A program made the position numbers and the translations under genes. Positions 7,163 to 16,045 of a stretch of DNA of 49,545 nt are shown here, in pieces (positions within the stretch are counted from its first letter, which is position 1; each line of letters begins with the position of its first letter). Origin of the DNA: Cyanobacteria bacterium RYN_339 (GTDB taxonomy: Bacteria; Cyanobacteriota; Sericytochromatia; S15B-MN24; JAQBPE01); the NCBI GenBank assembly GCA_028287685.1, contig JAQBPE010000393.1:1-49545 (forward strand), read 5' to 3'. The notes below the pieces were generated by a model, which worked only from the letters and a program-made list of their open reading frames with translations, had not been told where the DNA came from and did no database searches.

Positions 7163-10135
7163 ATGACAGTCCAGCAAGAACGCGCGGCCATCGCCGCCCC
7201 AACCGTCCGCTACCTGGCTGCCATCGCAGTCGTGTCCAACGGGAGACCGTTGGAAGCCGACCAGCGAGCCGTCTTCGGCGAGGCCATGTCCGCCGAGGGC
7301 CTGGCCGCGCCCATCCGCGAGTCGCTCCTGATGCAGGCCGCCGGCGGCGTGGAAGCCGCCGAGGTGCAGCCGCCGCCGGGCGACCAGGCCGCCATGGCCC
7401 TGTTCGTCACGGCCCTCACCCGGCTGGCGCTGGAGCTGGCGGGCGATCGCGCGGAGCCGCTGGCCGTGCCAGAGGCCGTCGCGGCGACCGCCGGCCTGCC
7501 GCGCGGCTTCGTCATGCGCGCCGCCGTGCGCGTTTCCTCCCGCGTGCAGGCCGACGGCGAGCTGGCGCCCAAGCTGACCGCCTTCTTCTTCCCCGACGAC
7601 GGCATGCAGGCCATCGCACGCGACCTGGCGGCCACGCTGGACCCCGCCCGGCCGCCCAAGCGCTCCTTCGCGCGCGTCAGCCCCAGCCGATACCAGCACC
7701 CCCAGGACCGCGCGGCCAGCGCGCTGCTGCACGGCATCGCGGGCTTCGACGACCTGCTGGGCTTCCTGTTCAAGCACTCCATCGAGAAGATCCTGCGCAT
7801 CTACAACCTCAGCGGCGCCGTGAAGGTGAGCGAGCGCCAGTTCCCGGACCTCTACGCCCAGTACCTGGAAGTCGTGGCGCGCACCGGCGTGCGGCCCGTG
7901 CCGGAGCTCTACATCAAGGGCGGCGGCATCAACGCCCACACGGCGGGCATCGACCAACCCTACATCATGCTCAACTCCGGCGCCGTGGGCGCGCTGACCC
8001 GGGACGAGCTGGACTACATCATCGGCCACGAGCTGGGCCACATCCGCTGCGAGCACGTGTTGTACCTGATGGTTGGCCAGGTGGCCGAGGTGATCGCCCG
8101 GGTCATCCCCGCCGTGGGCGGCTACATCAGCATGGCCATGCGGCTGGCGCTGGCCGACTGGCAGCGCAAGGCGGAGTACTCCTGCGACCGCGTGGGCCTG
8201 CTGGCCTGCCAGGACCTGGGCGCCTCCCAGCGCGTCAACATCAAGCTCGCCGGCATCCCCGGCTCGCTCTACCCGGAAATCAACATGGACGCCTACCTAG
8301 AGCAGGCCGACGAGTTCAAGAACCTCGACAACGACGTGCTGAGCTGGGTCTACAAGATGCTGTTGGGCACGGACAACTCGCACCCCTGGCTGGTGGAGCG
8401 CGCCGCGGAGCTCAAGACCTGGGTGGACAGTGGCGAGTACGCCGCGATCCTGGCCGACGGCGCGCCCGCGGCCGGCGAGGCGCCCACCTTCCTGCCCCTG
8501 CCCACGCTGCCGGCCATGGCCTTCCGCTGCGCCGTCTGCCAGACCACCTTCTCGCTGGCGGCGCGCGAATGCCCCAGCTGCAGCGCCCCGCCGCGCGAGG
8601 CCGACCAGGTGCGCCGCTGCACGGCCTGCGGCGAGTCTTGCCCGGGTGACCAACCTTACTGCGAGCGCTGCGTGGACCCGGAGGCCCGGCGCGCGCGCCT
8701 GGCGCCGCAGGCCGCGCTGGAAGGACCGCCCGTCGAGCGCCTGCGCACGATCCTGGACCGCCTGCGCCCCGCCGTGGGGGGCCTCGGCTTGGGCCCCCTG
8801 GCCGACGAGCCACTCGCCGCGCTGGCCCAGCCGCTGGGCCAGGCCGGCCACCTGACGGTGGTGGTGGGCGAGCGCGGCCGCGGCCAGCAGGTGTTGGCCG
8901 GCTGGCTGGGCGACGGTACCGTGGTGGCCCCGGCCCTGGACGGCCCGGACGCCGCCCAAATCGGCGCCGCGATCTTGCCCGCAGACCTCGTGCTCGTGAC
9001 GGTGGATGCCCAGCAACTCCTGGCCCGCGAGGAGCGCGAGGCGATCCGCCAGCACGTCCTGCCCATGGCCATGGGCGACGTGGCCCTGGTGGTGCTGAAT
9101 CTGGAGAAGGCGGAGGAAGCGGACGACCGCGCGGACCTGCGCGAGCGTGCCCGCAAGTTCGCCGCCAAGACCGGCCGCGCCGGCTTCCACGTCTACTTCC
9201 CCGGCGACCCGGACGATGCGGGCAGCCGCGCCGCCCTCGACGCCTTCGTGGCGGAGGCACGCGCCAGCGGCGGCGAGCGCCGCGAGGCCGTCTGGCTGCG
9301 CAAATCGGGCGCCCTGCTTCAGGCCCTCAACGCCCTCCTGGAGGCCCAGGGGGCCTTCCCCGGCGGCTGGCGCGACGCCTCCCCGGAGGAGCGCGCGGAG
9401 ATGGCCGGCGCGCTGCGCCAGGAGCATGCCCTGGCGCTGGTACAGGCCGAGGCCCTGCTAGCCGCCCGCATCGCCGCAATGCGCGCCACGATGGCCGCGC
9501 GCCTGGAGGCGATGACGCCCACCCAGCTGCGCAACGAGGGCGTGGGCGAGCTGGAGGCCGAGGCCGCCCAAATCGCCCGCGAGGTGGGCCGCAGCTACCT
9601 GGACAGCCTGGAGCGCGGCCTGCTGGCCCGTGCGCCCCAGGCCCTGCGCCGCGCGGCGGAAGGCTTCAAGTCCGCCGCCTCGCCCCACATCGCGCGCGAC
9701 GTCGCCACCGGCGAGGCGGAGATCCGCATCGAGTCTCGGCGCGAGCGCAACCTCGTGCTGATGGGCCTGACGGCCGTGGGCGCGGGCCTGCTGCTCTTCA
9801 CGGGCGGCGTGGGCGCCGCCGTGCTGGGGGCGCTGTCGCTGGCCGGCGCGCACGGCCTGCGGCTGGACGTGGACGACCGCCACGAGTCCCAGGTGCGCGC
9901 CTCCGCGCTGCAAGTGGTGGACGCCTGGCTCACCCAGGCCGAGACCAGCCTGCGCGAGCAATTGCGCGACTCCACCGCGTTGGTGGCGGATGCGCTCCAG
10001 GCGCGCGTGGAGACGGCCATGGCCGCTCCTGTGGCCGTGAGCGACGCCGAGGCAACCCCCCACTCCGTGCTGGCGCTGGTGCGCCAGGGCCTGGCGCTGG
10101 CCGCCGAGGCCCAGACCGAAGGGACGGCAGAATGA
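7163..10135 (+). CDS. M48 metalloprotease fused to zinc ribbons and a degenerate dynamin-like GTPase domain
   Basis: A three-part protein of 990 residues with RBS GAGGGAGG. Residues about 200-420 form an M48 protease domain: the zinc-binding helix H289-E-L-G-H293 and a third ligand in AEYSCDRVG (E338). Residues 455-505 hold zinc-ribbon cysteines (CAVC...CPSC, then CTACGESC...CERC). From 530 a region follows the same layout as the two dynamins encoded next. VVVGERGRGQQV at 566-577 sits where they have the P-loop, but the Lys and Ser of GKS are both Gln. VTVDAQQLL and VVLNLEKAEE replace the later GTPase strands. Near 865-905 a Gly/Ala hydrophobic hairpin (NLVLMGLTAVGAGLLLF) resembles a membrane paddle. 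I infer a protease recruited by a catalytically dead dynamin-type scaffold. The stop overlaps the next start (ATGA). Confidence 0.75.
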   Translation: MTVQQERAAIAAPTVRYLAAIAVVSNGRPLEADQRAVFGEAMSAEGLAAPIRESLLMQAAGGVEAAEVQPPPGDQAAMALFVTALTRLALELAGDRAEPLAVPEAVAATAGLPRGFVMRAAVRVSSRVQADGELAPKLTAFFFPDDGMQAIARDLAATLDPARPPKRSFARVSPSRYQHPQDRAASALLHGIAGFDDLLGFLFKHSIEKILRIYNLSGAVKVSERQFPDLYAQYLEVVARTGVRPVPELYIKGGGINAHTAGIDQPYIMLNSGAVGALTRDELDYIIGHELGHIRCEHVLYLMVGQVAEVIARVIPAVGGYISMAMRLALADWQRKAEYSCDRVGLLACQDLGASQRVNIKLAGIPGSLYPEINMDAYLEQADEFKNLDNDVLSWVYKMLLGTDNSHPWLVERAAELKTWVDSGEYAAILADGAPAAGEAPTFLPLPTLPAMAFRCAVCQTTFSLAARECPSCSAPPREADQVRRCTACGESCPGDQPYCERCVDPEARRARLAPQAALEGPPVERLRTILDRLRPAVGGLGLGPLADEPLAALAQPLGQAGHLTVVVGERGRGQQVLAGWLGDGTVVAPALDGPDAAQIGAAILPADLVLVTVDAQQLLAREEREAIRQHVLPMAMGDVALVVLNLEKAEEADDRADLRERARKFAAKTGRAGFHVYFPGDPDDAGSRAALDAFVAEARASGGERREAVWLRKSGALLQALNALLEAQGAFPGGWRDASPEERAEMAGALRQEHALALVQAEALLAARIAAMRATMAARLEAMTPTQLRNEGVGELEAEAAQIAREVGRSYLDSLERGLLARAPQALRRAAEGFKSAASPHIARDVATGEAEIRIESRRERNLVLMGLTAVGAGLLLFTGGVGAAVLGALSLAGAHGLRLDVDDRHESQVRASALQVVDAWLTQAETSLREQLRDSTALVADALQARVETAMAAPVAVSDAEATPHSVLALVRQGLALAAEAQTEGTAE

Positions 10136-12081
10136 GCACGATCCGGGACTACCAGGGCTACCTGGCCCTGCGCGGACGGCTGGCGGAGGCGATCGCCGCC
10201 CTGGCCGCGGAGACGGAGGCCCTGGGGGCGCCCGAGCGCGCCCGCCGGCTCGCGTCGGCGCGCGAAGCGCTGCTGAGCGATGCATTCAAGCTGATGGTGC
10301 TGGGCGAGTTCAAGCGCGGCAAGAGCACGCTGATCAACGCCATGTTGGGCCAGGACGTGCTGCCCGCGCGCGTGGCGCCTTGCACGGCCGTCATCACGGA
10401 GGTGAAGCACGGCGACGTGCCGCGCGCGCTGCTGTTCCCGCGCGAAGACGGCCCGCCGCAAGAGGTGCCGGTGGACCGCCTGCGCGACTACATCACGGTG
10501 CAATCCGACGAGGACGAGGACGACACGGAGACCCCGGCGGCCGCGAGCCCCTGGTCCAAGCTGGAGCTGGCTTACCCACTGGAGCTGTTGCGCCAGAACG
10601 TGCTGGTGATCGACTCCCCGGGCCTGAACGAGCACCTGACGCGCACGCGCCTGGCGCTGGACTACCTGGCCGGTGCCGACGCCGTGGTGGTGGTGCTGTC
10701 CTGCCAGCAGGCGCTGTCCGCCAGCGAGCTGGCCTTCATCGACCGCGAGCTGGCGGGCCGCAACCTGCGCCATGTCTTCTTCGTGTGGAACCACCTGGAC
10801 GCCCTGGCGGGCGACCCCGCTGAGATCGCCGCGGTGGAGCGCCGCACGGCCGAGGAGCTGGCCCCGCGCGTGGGCTCCGAGGAGCGCGTACACTACCTCA
10901 GCGCGCGCGAAGCCCTCGTTGCACGCAAGAGCGGCGGCCAGCCGGCCAAGCCGTTCGTGGACTTCGAGCGCTCGCTGGAGACCTTCCTGGCCACGGAGCG
11001 CGGCCGCGTCAAGCTGCTCACACCCATGCGCGCCGCGGAGGGGGTACTTTCCGAGGCGCTCAACGCCGTGATCCCGGAGCGCGAGGCCCTGATCGGCCAG
11101 CCGCTGCGCGAGTTGGAGGAGCGCTACGCCCGCGAGCGTCCCCGCCTCGACGCGCTGGAAGCGCGCCGCGAGAAGCTGCTCGCGACGATCGAGCGCCGGC
11201 GCGAGGCACTGGTCAAGGAGGCCGTGGCAAGTTACCAGCGCTTCGGCGCCGAAGCCTCGCGCGACCTGCCCGAGGAGCTGCGCCACGTGGACGTCAGCGT
11301 CTTCGAGGCCTTGTTGAGTCGGTCGCGCACCCATGCGCGCCTGAGCCAGCACCTCGAGACCTGGTTCGAGGCGCGTGTCACCACCTGGCGCGAAGAAACC
11401 CTGAATGCCCTGGTCGACCAGCACCTGCGCGCGCTCCAGAACGAGCTGGACGAGCAGGCGCGCGGCTTCTGGGAGGATCTGTCGGCGGCGCGCGCCGCCC
11501 TGATGCCCCAGCTGCGCATGCAATCCGCCCCGGAGGCCGACGTGGCCCCCGCGGACCGGCTGCTGTCCGCGGTGGGCGGCTTCTTCGTGGGCGGCGTGGG
11601 CGCGGCCATCGAGGGCGCCAGCGTGGGCTTCCGCGGCATGAGCCGCGGCCTGATCTTCCACATCGGCATCGGCGCCGGGCTCGTGGCGCTGGGCCTGGGC
11701 ATGCCGATCGTCCTGCCCGTGCTCGCGGCCGTCGGCGTGGGCCGCTCCGTCTGGGAAGCCAACCAGGGCGTGGAGAAGATGCGCGAGCGCGTCGCCCGTG
11801 AGGTGGGCGCCCAGCTGTCGGCCAGCGTCCCGGAAGTCTCCGGCGCGCTGGCGGACCGCCTGACGGGCGAGTTCGATCGGCTGCTGTCGGCCATGGACGC
11901 CGGCATGCGCCTGGCGATCGAAGAGGCCGTGGGCCAGGTGCAGGCCATGCTCAAGGAGCGCCGCGAGGGCGAAGAGAAGCTCGCCGCGGAGCGCATCTTC
12001 CTGGCGGAGGCCCGCACGCGGCTGGACGGCATCGGGCGCACGCTTTCCACGATCCGGTTCGAGCTGGAAGCCGCCACGTGA
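10132..12081 (+). CDS. Dynamin-like GTPase (first of pair)
   Basis: Residues 57-66 carry the P-loop (LGEFKRGKST), T85 in APCTAVIT is the switch threonine, D161-S-P-G164 is G3 (Ser in place of the common Thr), and NHLD at 220-223 takes the place of the N/TKxD specificity motif. After the GTPase head come long helical segments (REALIGQPLRELEERYARERP) and a hydrophobic stretch at about 480-550 (VGGFFVGGVGAAIEGAS, GIGAGLVALGLGMPIVLPVLA) in the position of the membrane-inserting paddle of bacterial dynamin-like proteins. Such proteins tubulate, fuse or protect membranes. It overlaps both neighbours by four bases, so translation is coupled and a hetero-oligomer with the next dynamin is likely, as for other tandem bacterial dynamins. 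The membrane role is inference. Confidence 0.85.
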   Translation: MSTIRDYQGYLALRGRLAEAIAALAAETEALGAPERARRLASAREALLSDAFKLMVLGEFKRGKSTLINAMLGQDVLPARVAPCTAVITEVKHGDVPRALLFPREDGPPQEVPVDRLRDYITVQSDEDEDDTETPAAASPWSKLELAYPLELLRQNVLVIDSPGLNEHLTRTRLALDYLAGADAVVVVLSCQQALSASELAFIDRELAGRNLRHVFFVWNHLDALAGDPAEIAAVERRTAEELAPRVGSEERVHYLSAREALVARKSGGQPAKPFVDFERSLETFLATERGRVKLLTPMRAAEGVLSEALNAVIPEREALIGQPLRELEERYARERPRLDALEARREKLLATIERRREALVKEAVASYQRFGAEASRDLPEELRHVDVSVFEALLSRSRTHARLSQHLETWFEARVTTWREETLNALVDQHLRALQNELDEQARGFWEDLSAARAALMPQLRMQSAPEADVAPADRLLSAVGGFFVGGVGAAIEGASVGFRGMSRGLIFHIGIGAGLVALGLGMPIVLPVLAAVGVGRSVWEANQGVEKMRERVAREVGAQLSASVPEVSGALADRLTGEFDRLLSAMDAGMRLAIEEAVGQVQAMLKERREGEEKLAAERIFLAEARTRLDGIGRTLSTIRFELEAAT

Positions 12082-14462
12082 CCCCAACCGACCCTGGGGA
12101 GGCTTTGCTGGCGGCGGTTGCCGCCGCGCTGCCGGAGCTGGAGGCCCTCACGGCCCATGCGGACGTGCTGGGGCCCGAGCCCACGGCGGCATTGGTTGCC
12201 ACCACCGCGGAGGCCCGCGCGCGGCTGGCGCGCGAAGAACTGCACGTCGTGGTGGTGGGCGAGCAGAAGAGCGGCAAGAGCACCTTCCTCAACGCCTTGT
12301 TGGGGGAGCGCGTGCTGGGCGCCGCCGTGCGCGAGTGCACCGCCGCCATCACGCGGCTGCGGCATGGCCCCGCGGCCGAGTACGTGGCCCGCTTCGAGGA
12401 CGGCCGGCTGGAGCGCTTCAGCGAGCTGGCACCCGACCGCACGGGCGAGCTGAAGGCCGTGCGCGAGGGCCTCGAAAAGGTCCGCGAGACGCTGTCGACC
12501 GCCCGCGCGCCGCTGCCGGAGCTGCCGATCGCCCAGGCCGTGGAGCCCTTGCTGCCGCCCGGCCTACAGGACACGCTGGTCGACGCCTACCGCGGCCTCA
12601 CCGCCGCGCAGGAAGACCGGGATGCCGCCCGCGAGGCGCTGCCCAAACCGGGCACGGGGCCGCTCAAGCAACTGATGAGCTACTGGTCGGTGCGGGCCGC
12701 GCGCCTGGCGCTGGAGCGCGCCGAAGCCCGGCTCGCGGAGGCGTCGCACGGCGTCTTGCAAGCCCAGCAGTACATGATCGAGCGCCGCCTCGGCGCCCTG
12801 GCCCAGGTCGGCCCCGCCCTGGCGCAGGCCCGGCGCGAGCGCTTCGCCGCCGAGGTCACGGGGCTGACGGACCAGGCAGGCCGAGGCCGCGACGTGGCGG
12901 AGCTGGACATCCTGTTCCCGGGCCTGCCTCCGGGCCTGGTGTTGATCGACACCCCCGGCGTCAACACCCAGCAGACCGCCTTGCGCGATCGCGCCTGGAA
13001 GGTCATCCGCGAAGAGGCCGATTGCTGCTGGTTGGTGAGCGACGTGCAACAAGCCCTGTCGGCCTCCACGCGCGAGTTCATCCAACAACTGCGGCCCTAC
13101 GTGGCCCACGTGCTGCTGGTGCTGACCAAGGTCGACAAGGCCCTGGCCAACGCCGAGGGCGTGGGCGGCGACGACCCGCGCGAGCAGGTGGAGGAGGCGC
13201 GCAAGCTGGCGGTGCGGCGCTTCGCCAAGGAGCTGGACCGGGCCCCCCGGGAAGTGTTTGCGGTGGCGATCGCCGCCGAGCGCGCGCTGGCCGGGGAAGA
13301 CCCGCTGCAAGTGACCGCCTTCCAGGAGGCCGTCGACACCCTGCTGGCGCTGGCCCGCCAGGAGCGCGCGATCGTGCTGGGCGCCCGCGCGGCCGGCGCG
13401 GTCCGCCGGGCCACCAAGGGCATCGAGCATGCCGGCGAAACCGCGCGCCAGACCTACGAGGACCGCATCGCGGCCCTGGAGGCGCAGCGCATCCCGCAGC
13501 CCGCGGACTTCCAGGCCGAGCAGCTCGCGCTGGTCCGCCCGCGCCTCTCCGCCGGCCTGCGGCCGCTGCTGGGCGAGGCCGTGCTGGAGGCGAAGAAGCG
13601 GCTGGCGCGCCAGCAGACGGTCTGGATGTTCGACCTCCACAAGGCCATGGACGAGGAGGCGCTGCGCGCGGAGATCACCCGCCTGGGCGAGGCCGAGCCG
13701 AAGCTGGTGGCGGAGGTCTACGACCGCGCCCTGCAGGGCATCCGCCTGGGTGGCGCCGGGTTGCTGGCCCAGCTGGAGCCGGCCGCCTTCGAGCAGCTCA
13801 AGCAGCGCTACCGCGTGGTCCAGGAGCTGGCCGGCGCCCCCAGCCTGGCGCTGGTGCCGGTGGGCACGCCGGAATCGCCCGAGTTCCAGTTCGTGGGCCA
13901 GGGCCTGGACGAGGCCCTGGTCAACTTCCAGGCCGACCGCCTGCAGCTGGGCGTGGGCGGTGCCGCGGCCGGGGCGGCGCTGGGCAGCCTGGTGATGCCG
14001 GGCGTGGGCACGCTGGTCGGCGCCCTGGTCGGGTCGCTGGCCGCCTTCTTCGTGTCGCTGGACGACCTCAAGCAAGATTGCACCAAGCAGCTGGAAGCCC
14101 GCACCGCCGCCGCCGAGACGCGCCTGGTGGAGGCCCTGGGCGAGGCGCTGGGAGCGTTGGAAGACACGCTGATGCGCACGCTGGAAGTGGGGCTGGCCGA
14201 GGCGCTGCGCCGCTACCAGGCCTGGATCGACGAGCTGTTGGCCGGGGAGCGCGCGGCGATCGCCGGCCTGCAGGACCGCCTGGCCGACCTGGCCGGCCGA
14301 CGCGAGGCGCTGCAGGCCCACGAGGCCACGATCGCCACCCTGATGGCAGACGCGGAAGCCGCCTCGCGCGGGCTGGCGCGTTCGCCGGACGAGACCGCGG
14401 CTTCGGCCAGCGTACGCCTGGATCTGAGCCGGGGGCGCCGCCGGACGGGAGGCCTCCAGTGA
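12078..14462 (+). CDS. Dynamin-like GTPase (second of pair)
   Basis: GTG start inside GTGA, coupled to the upstream dynamin. All GTPase motifs are canonical: P-loop GEQKSGKST (61-69), ECTAAIT with the switch threonine near 88, D291-TPG, and TKVD (350-353). Between switch I and G3 lies an insertion of roughly 180 residues, mostly charged helix (EGLEKVRETLSTARAPLPEL; ALERAEARLAEASHGVLQAQ), larger than usual and absent from the first dynamin. A helical stalk follows, with a Gly/Ala hydrophobic pair at about 625-660 (LGVGGAAAGAALGSLV, GTLVGALVGSLAAFFV) as a possible membrane paddle. The Arg-rich tail LSRGRRRTGGLQ could bind lipid head groups. Compared with its partner it keeps better GTP-specificity residues, so it may be the main GTP-hydrolysing subunit. 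Confidence 0.85.
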   Translation: MTPTDPGEALLAAVAAALPELEALTAHADVLGPEPTAALVATTAEARARLAREELHVVVVGEQKSGKSTFLNALLGERVLGAAVRECTAAITRLRHGPAAEYVARFEDGRLERFSELAPDRTGELKAVREGLEKVRETLSTARAPLPELPIAQAVEPLLPPGLQDTLVDAYRGLTAAQEDRDAAREALPKPGTGPLKQLMSYWSVRAARLALERAEARLAEASHGVLQAQQYMIERRLGALAQVGPALAQARRERFAAEVTGLTDQAGRGRDVAELDILFPGLPPGLVLIDTPGVNTQQTALRDRAWKVIREEADCCWLVSDVQQALSASTREFIQQLRPYVAHVLLVLTKVDKALANAEGVGGDDPREQVEEARKLAVRRFAKELDRAPREVFAVAIAAERALAGEDPLQVTAFQEAVDTLLALARQERAIVLGARAAGAVRRATKGIEHAGETARQTYEDRIAALEAQRIPQPADFQAEQLALVRPRLSAGLRPLLGEAVLEAKKRLARQQTVWMFDLHKAMDEEALRAEITRLGEAEPKLVAEVYDRALQGIRLGGAGLLAQLEPAAFEQLKQRYRVVQELAGAPSLALVPVGTPESPEFQFVGQGLDEALVNFQADRLQLGVGGAAAGAALGSLVMPGVGTLVGALVGSLAAFFVSLDDLKQDCTKQLEARTAAAETRLVEALGEALGALEDTLMRTLEVGLAEALRRYQAWIDELLAGERAAIAGLQDRLADLAGRREALQAHEATIATLMADAEAASRGLARSPDETAASASVRLDLSRGRRRTGGLQ

Positions 14463-14932
14463 GCGCCGAAGAACGGCGCGTGCCGGTGCCGCGCGGCGCC
14501 GACTCGACCTTCATGGTGCAGTTGCTGCTGATCGGCGTGATCCTGCCCTTGGCCTTCTTCTTCTTATTACAGGCGGAACACGACCTGGGGCCCGCGCTGC
14601 TGCTGCGCTACACGGAGACGAAGGTAGCGGACGGCCGCGTGGTGGCCGTGGCGCCGACCAGCGCAACCCTGGAATACGCGGCGCCGGAAGGCAAGCTGGT
14701 ACGGGCCTTCACCATCTCCAAGGACGCGTCCCTGCGCCTCCAAAAGCTCCCGCGCGTGCCCGTCCGGTTCACCACCCGCGACCCGCATGTGGCGGCTTTG
14801 GCGGACGAGCCGCTGCCGGTGGCGGACGGCCTGGGCTTCTTGATCGCGGGCCTGGTCTTCCTGGTGGCCGGCCTGGCCGCGGGCCTCGCCATCTGGAGCA
14901 CACCGGATGGCAAGGCCCGGAAGTTCCCGTGA
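14459..14932 (+). CDS. Two-helix membrane protein, DUF3592-like
   Basis: Starts at the GTG of a GTGA overlap with the second dynamin and ends in a GTGA overlap with the next gene. The 157-residue product has one helix near 18-40 (MVQLLLIGVILPLAFFFLLQ), an extracytoplasmic beta-rich segment (DGRVVAVAPTSATLEYAAPEG, then PRVPVRFTTRDPHVAALAD) and a second helix near 122-145 (LGFLIAGLVFLVAGLAAGLA). This helix-beta-helix layout resembles DUF3592 proteins, whose function is not known. A similarly built protein is coupled to the kinase gene at 17993. In this operon it may provide a membrane receptor or anchor for the dynamins. Family assignment is by layout, not by a conserved motif. Confidence 0.65.
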   Translation: MSAEERRVPVPRGADSTFMVQLLLIGVILPLAFFFLLQAEHDLGPALLLRYTETKVADGRVVAVAPTSATLEYAAPEGKLVRAFTISKDASLRLQKLPRVPVRFTTRDPHVAALADEPLPVADGLGFLIAGLVFLVAGLAAGLAIWSTPDGKARKFP

Positions 14933-15447
14933 GGGCGCTGCCGCTGGCCCTCGCGCTGCTGGTTGCGGTCCCGGTGCCCGGTCAGGCCGCCTGCTCCGCG
15001 GCTCGCCAATCCCCCAAGTTGCCGGCGCAGCCCGCTTTGCCCGCTGGGGTGGCGGCCATGCGGGCGGCGATCGCCAAGGCCGCCGTGCGCTGCGACTTCG
15101 CGGGCTTGCAGGCACTGACGGAGCGGGGCGACAACCCGTTCACCTACAAGCTGGGCGGTGACCCCGGCGAGCCGGGAACCTACTGGCAGCACGAGGAGGC
15201 CCGCGGCGCGCACCCGCTGTTGGCGATGGTGCGGCTGTTGAAGATGCCGTACGTGCGACTGAACGGCGGGCTGCAGTACGTCTGGCCTTCCGCCTACCAG
15301 GACCGGCCGCGGCCGGCCGATTGGGGGCCGCTCGGCTCGCTCTACTCCGCGGACGCGATCGCCCACTTCCAGCAGTTGGGCTACCTGGGCTACCGCCTGG
15401 GCATTGGCCAGACGGGCGAGTGGCTCTACTTCGTGCAAGGCGACTAA
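14929..15447 (+). CDS. Small secreted protein of unknown function, last gene of the dynamin operon
   Basis: GTG start overlapping the previous stop. A signal peptide is clear (MRALPLALALLVAVPVPGQAA, cleavage probably after GQA near residue 20). The mature part has two halves: a helical region (VAAMRAAIAKAAVRCDFAGLQ) whose Cys may pair with the Cys close to the mature N-terminus, and a Tyr/Trp-rich region (GGLQYVWPSAYQD, WGPLGSLYSADAIAHFQQLG, GYLGYRLGIGQTGEWLYF). No catalytic motif is recognised. Secretion of the last product implies that the operon acts on both sides of the membrane: protease and GTPases in the cytoplasm, the DUF3592-like protein across it, this protein outside. Confidence 0.65.
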   Translation: MRALPLALALLVAVPVPGQAACSAARQSPKLPAQPALPAGVAAMRAAIAKAAVRCDFAGLQALTERGDNPFTYKLGGDPGEPGTYWQHEEARGAHPLLAMVRLLKMPYVRLNGGLQYVWPSAYQDRPRPADWGPLGSLYSADAIAHFQQLGYLGYRLGIGQTGEWLYFVQGD

Positions 15448-15448
15448 G

Positions 15449-15480
15449 CAGCCCCCCGATCCTTGCGGACCAGGGGGCTG
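15449..15480 (+). terminator. Hairpin after the dynamin operon, possible terminator
   Basis: CAGCCCCC (15449-15456) pairs exactly with GGGGGCTG (15473-15480) across a 16-base loop. No T-run follows on either strand, so intrinsic termination is uncertain. It separates the rightward dynamin operon from the leftward stress gene. Confidence 0.4.
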
Positions 15481-15493
15481 AACCTGGCCCAAG

Positions 15494-16027
15494 TTAGGCG
15501 AGGCGGCCGCCGCGGCGAACCAGCATCTCCCGCACCTCGGTGTCGGAGATGGCGGCACCGTGGGTGTCCACGGCCAGCAGCACACCGCCGCGCTCGACTT
15601 CGGCGCCGTACCACTTGGCTTCATGCTCGTTGTAGCCGGCCTTGGTCAAGGCACCAGCCACGGCGCCCGACGTGGCGCCCACGATGGCGCCGGCGGCGAT
15701 CGCACCACCGGTGGCGCCCAGGATCGTCGCCAGCGAGCCGGCGGCGATGAAGGGGCCCACGCCCGGGATCAGGGCGGCGGCCAGGCCGAACAGGGCGCCG
15801 ATACCGGCGCCGCCCAGCAGCCCCTTGCCCGTGGCATCCGCCACGTCGTCCGTCCGACGGACGTCGTCGATCACGGCGCCGCCGCCGCCACCGGCGAAGT
15901 GGGCTTCGCCTTCATGGCGGCTGATCACGGACAGCTGCGAGTCCGTGATGCCCAGGCGACGAAGGTCCTCGACGGCCGCTTCGGCCTGCATACGATCGCT
16001 GAAGATCGCCGAAACTCGGTTAAACAT
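15494..16027 (-). CDS. YflT-like general stress protein with glycine-rich hydrophobic core
   Basis: I place the start at the ATG ending at 16027 (MFNRVSAIFSD), because GGGAGG lies nine bases upstream. The ATG at 16036 touches that site. Residues 1-35 match the N-terminus of the general stress protein 17M/YflT group (a short ferredoxin-like unit: VSAIFSDRMQAEAAVEDLRR then QLSVISR). The middle is Gly/Ala-rich and hydrophobic (LLGGAGIGALFGLAAALIPG, GATGGAIAAGAIVGATSGAV), able to sit in a membrane. The end, RGGVLLAVDT...VREMLVRRGGR, is the matching second half of the ferredoxin-like unit. Such proteins are induced by stress; biochemical function is unknown. The leader contains two tandem hairpins. 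Confidence 0.65.
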   Translation of the reverse strand: MFNRVSAIFSDRMQAEAAVEDLRRLGITDSQLSVISRHEGEAHFAGGGGGAVIDDVRRTDDVADATGKGLLGGAGIGALFGLAAALIPGVGPFIAAGSLATILGATGGAIAAGAIVGATSGAVAGALTKAGYNEHEAKWYGAEVERGGVLLAVDTHGAAISDTEVREMLVRRGGRLA

Positions 16028-16045
16028 ATCATCCATCCTCCCAAG

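Noticed and set aside
9595-12087. An 830-codon minus-strand frame across the dynamin genes
   Set aside because: Lies opposite two coupled genes with intact GTPase motifs and has no ribosome site or recognisable domain.
12335-14458. In-frame upstream extension of the DUF3592-like gene to 865 residues
   Set aside because: The extra part runs through the second dynamin in another frame and is Gly/Arg/Pro-rich; the GTG at 14459 in the stop overlap is the sensible start.
7163-15447. The dynamin operon as a known phage-defence or toxin-secretion locus
   Set aside because: No other defence genes, phage or mobility genes adjoin it, and the gene set does not match an arrangement I can name, so I keep function open.
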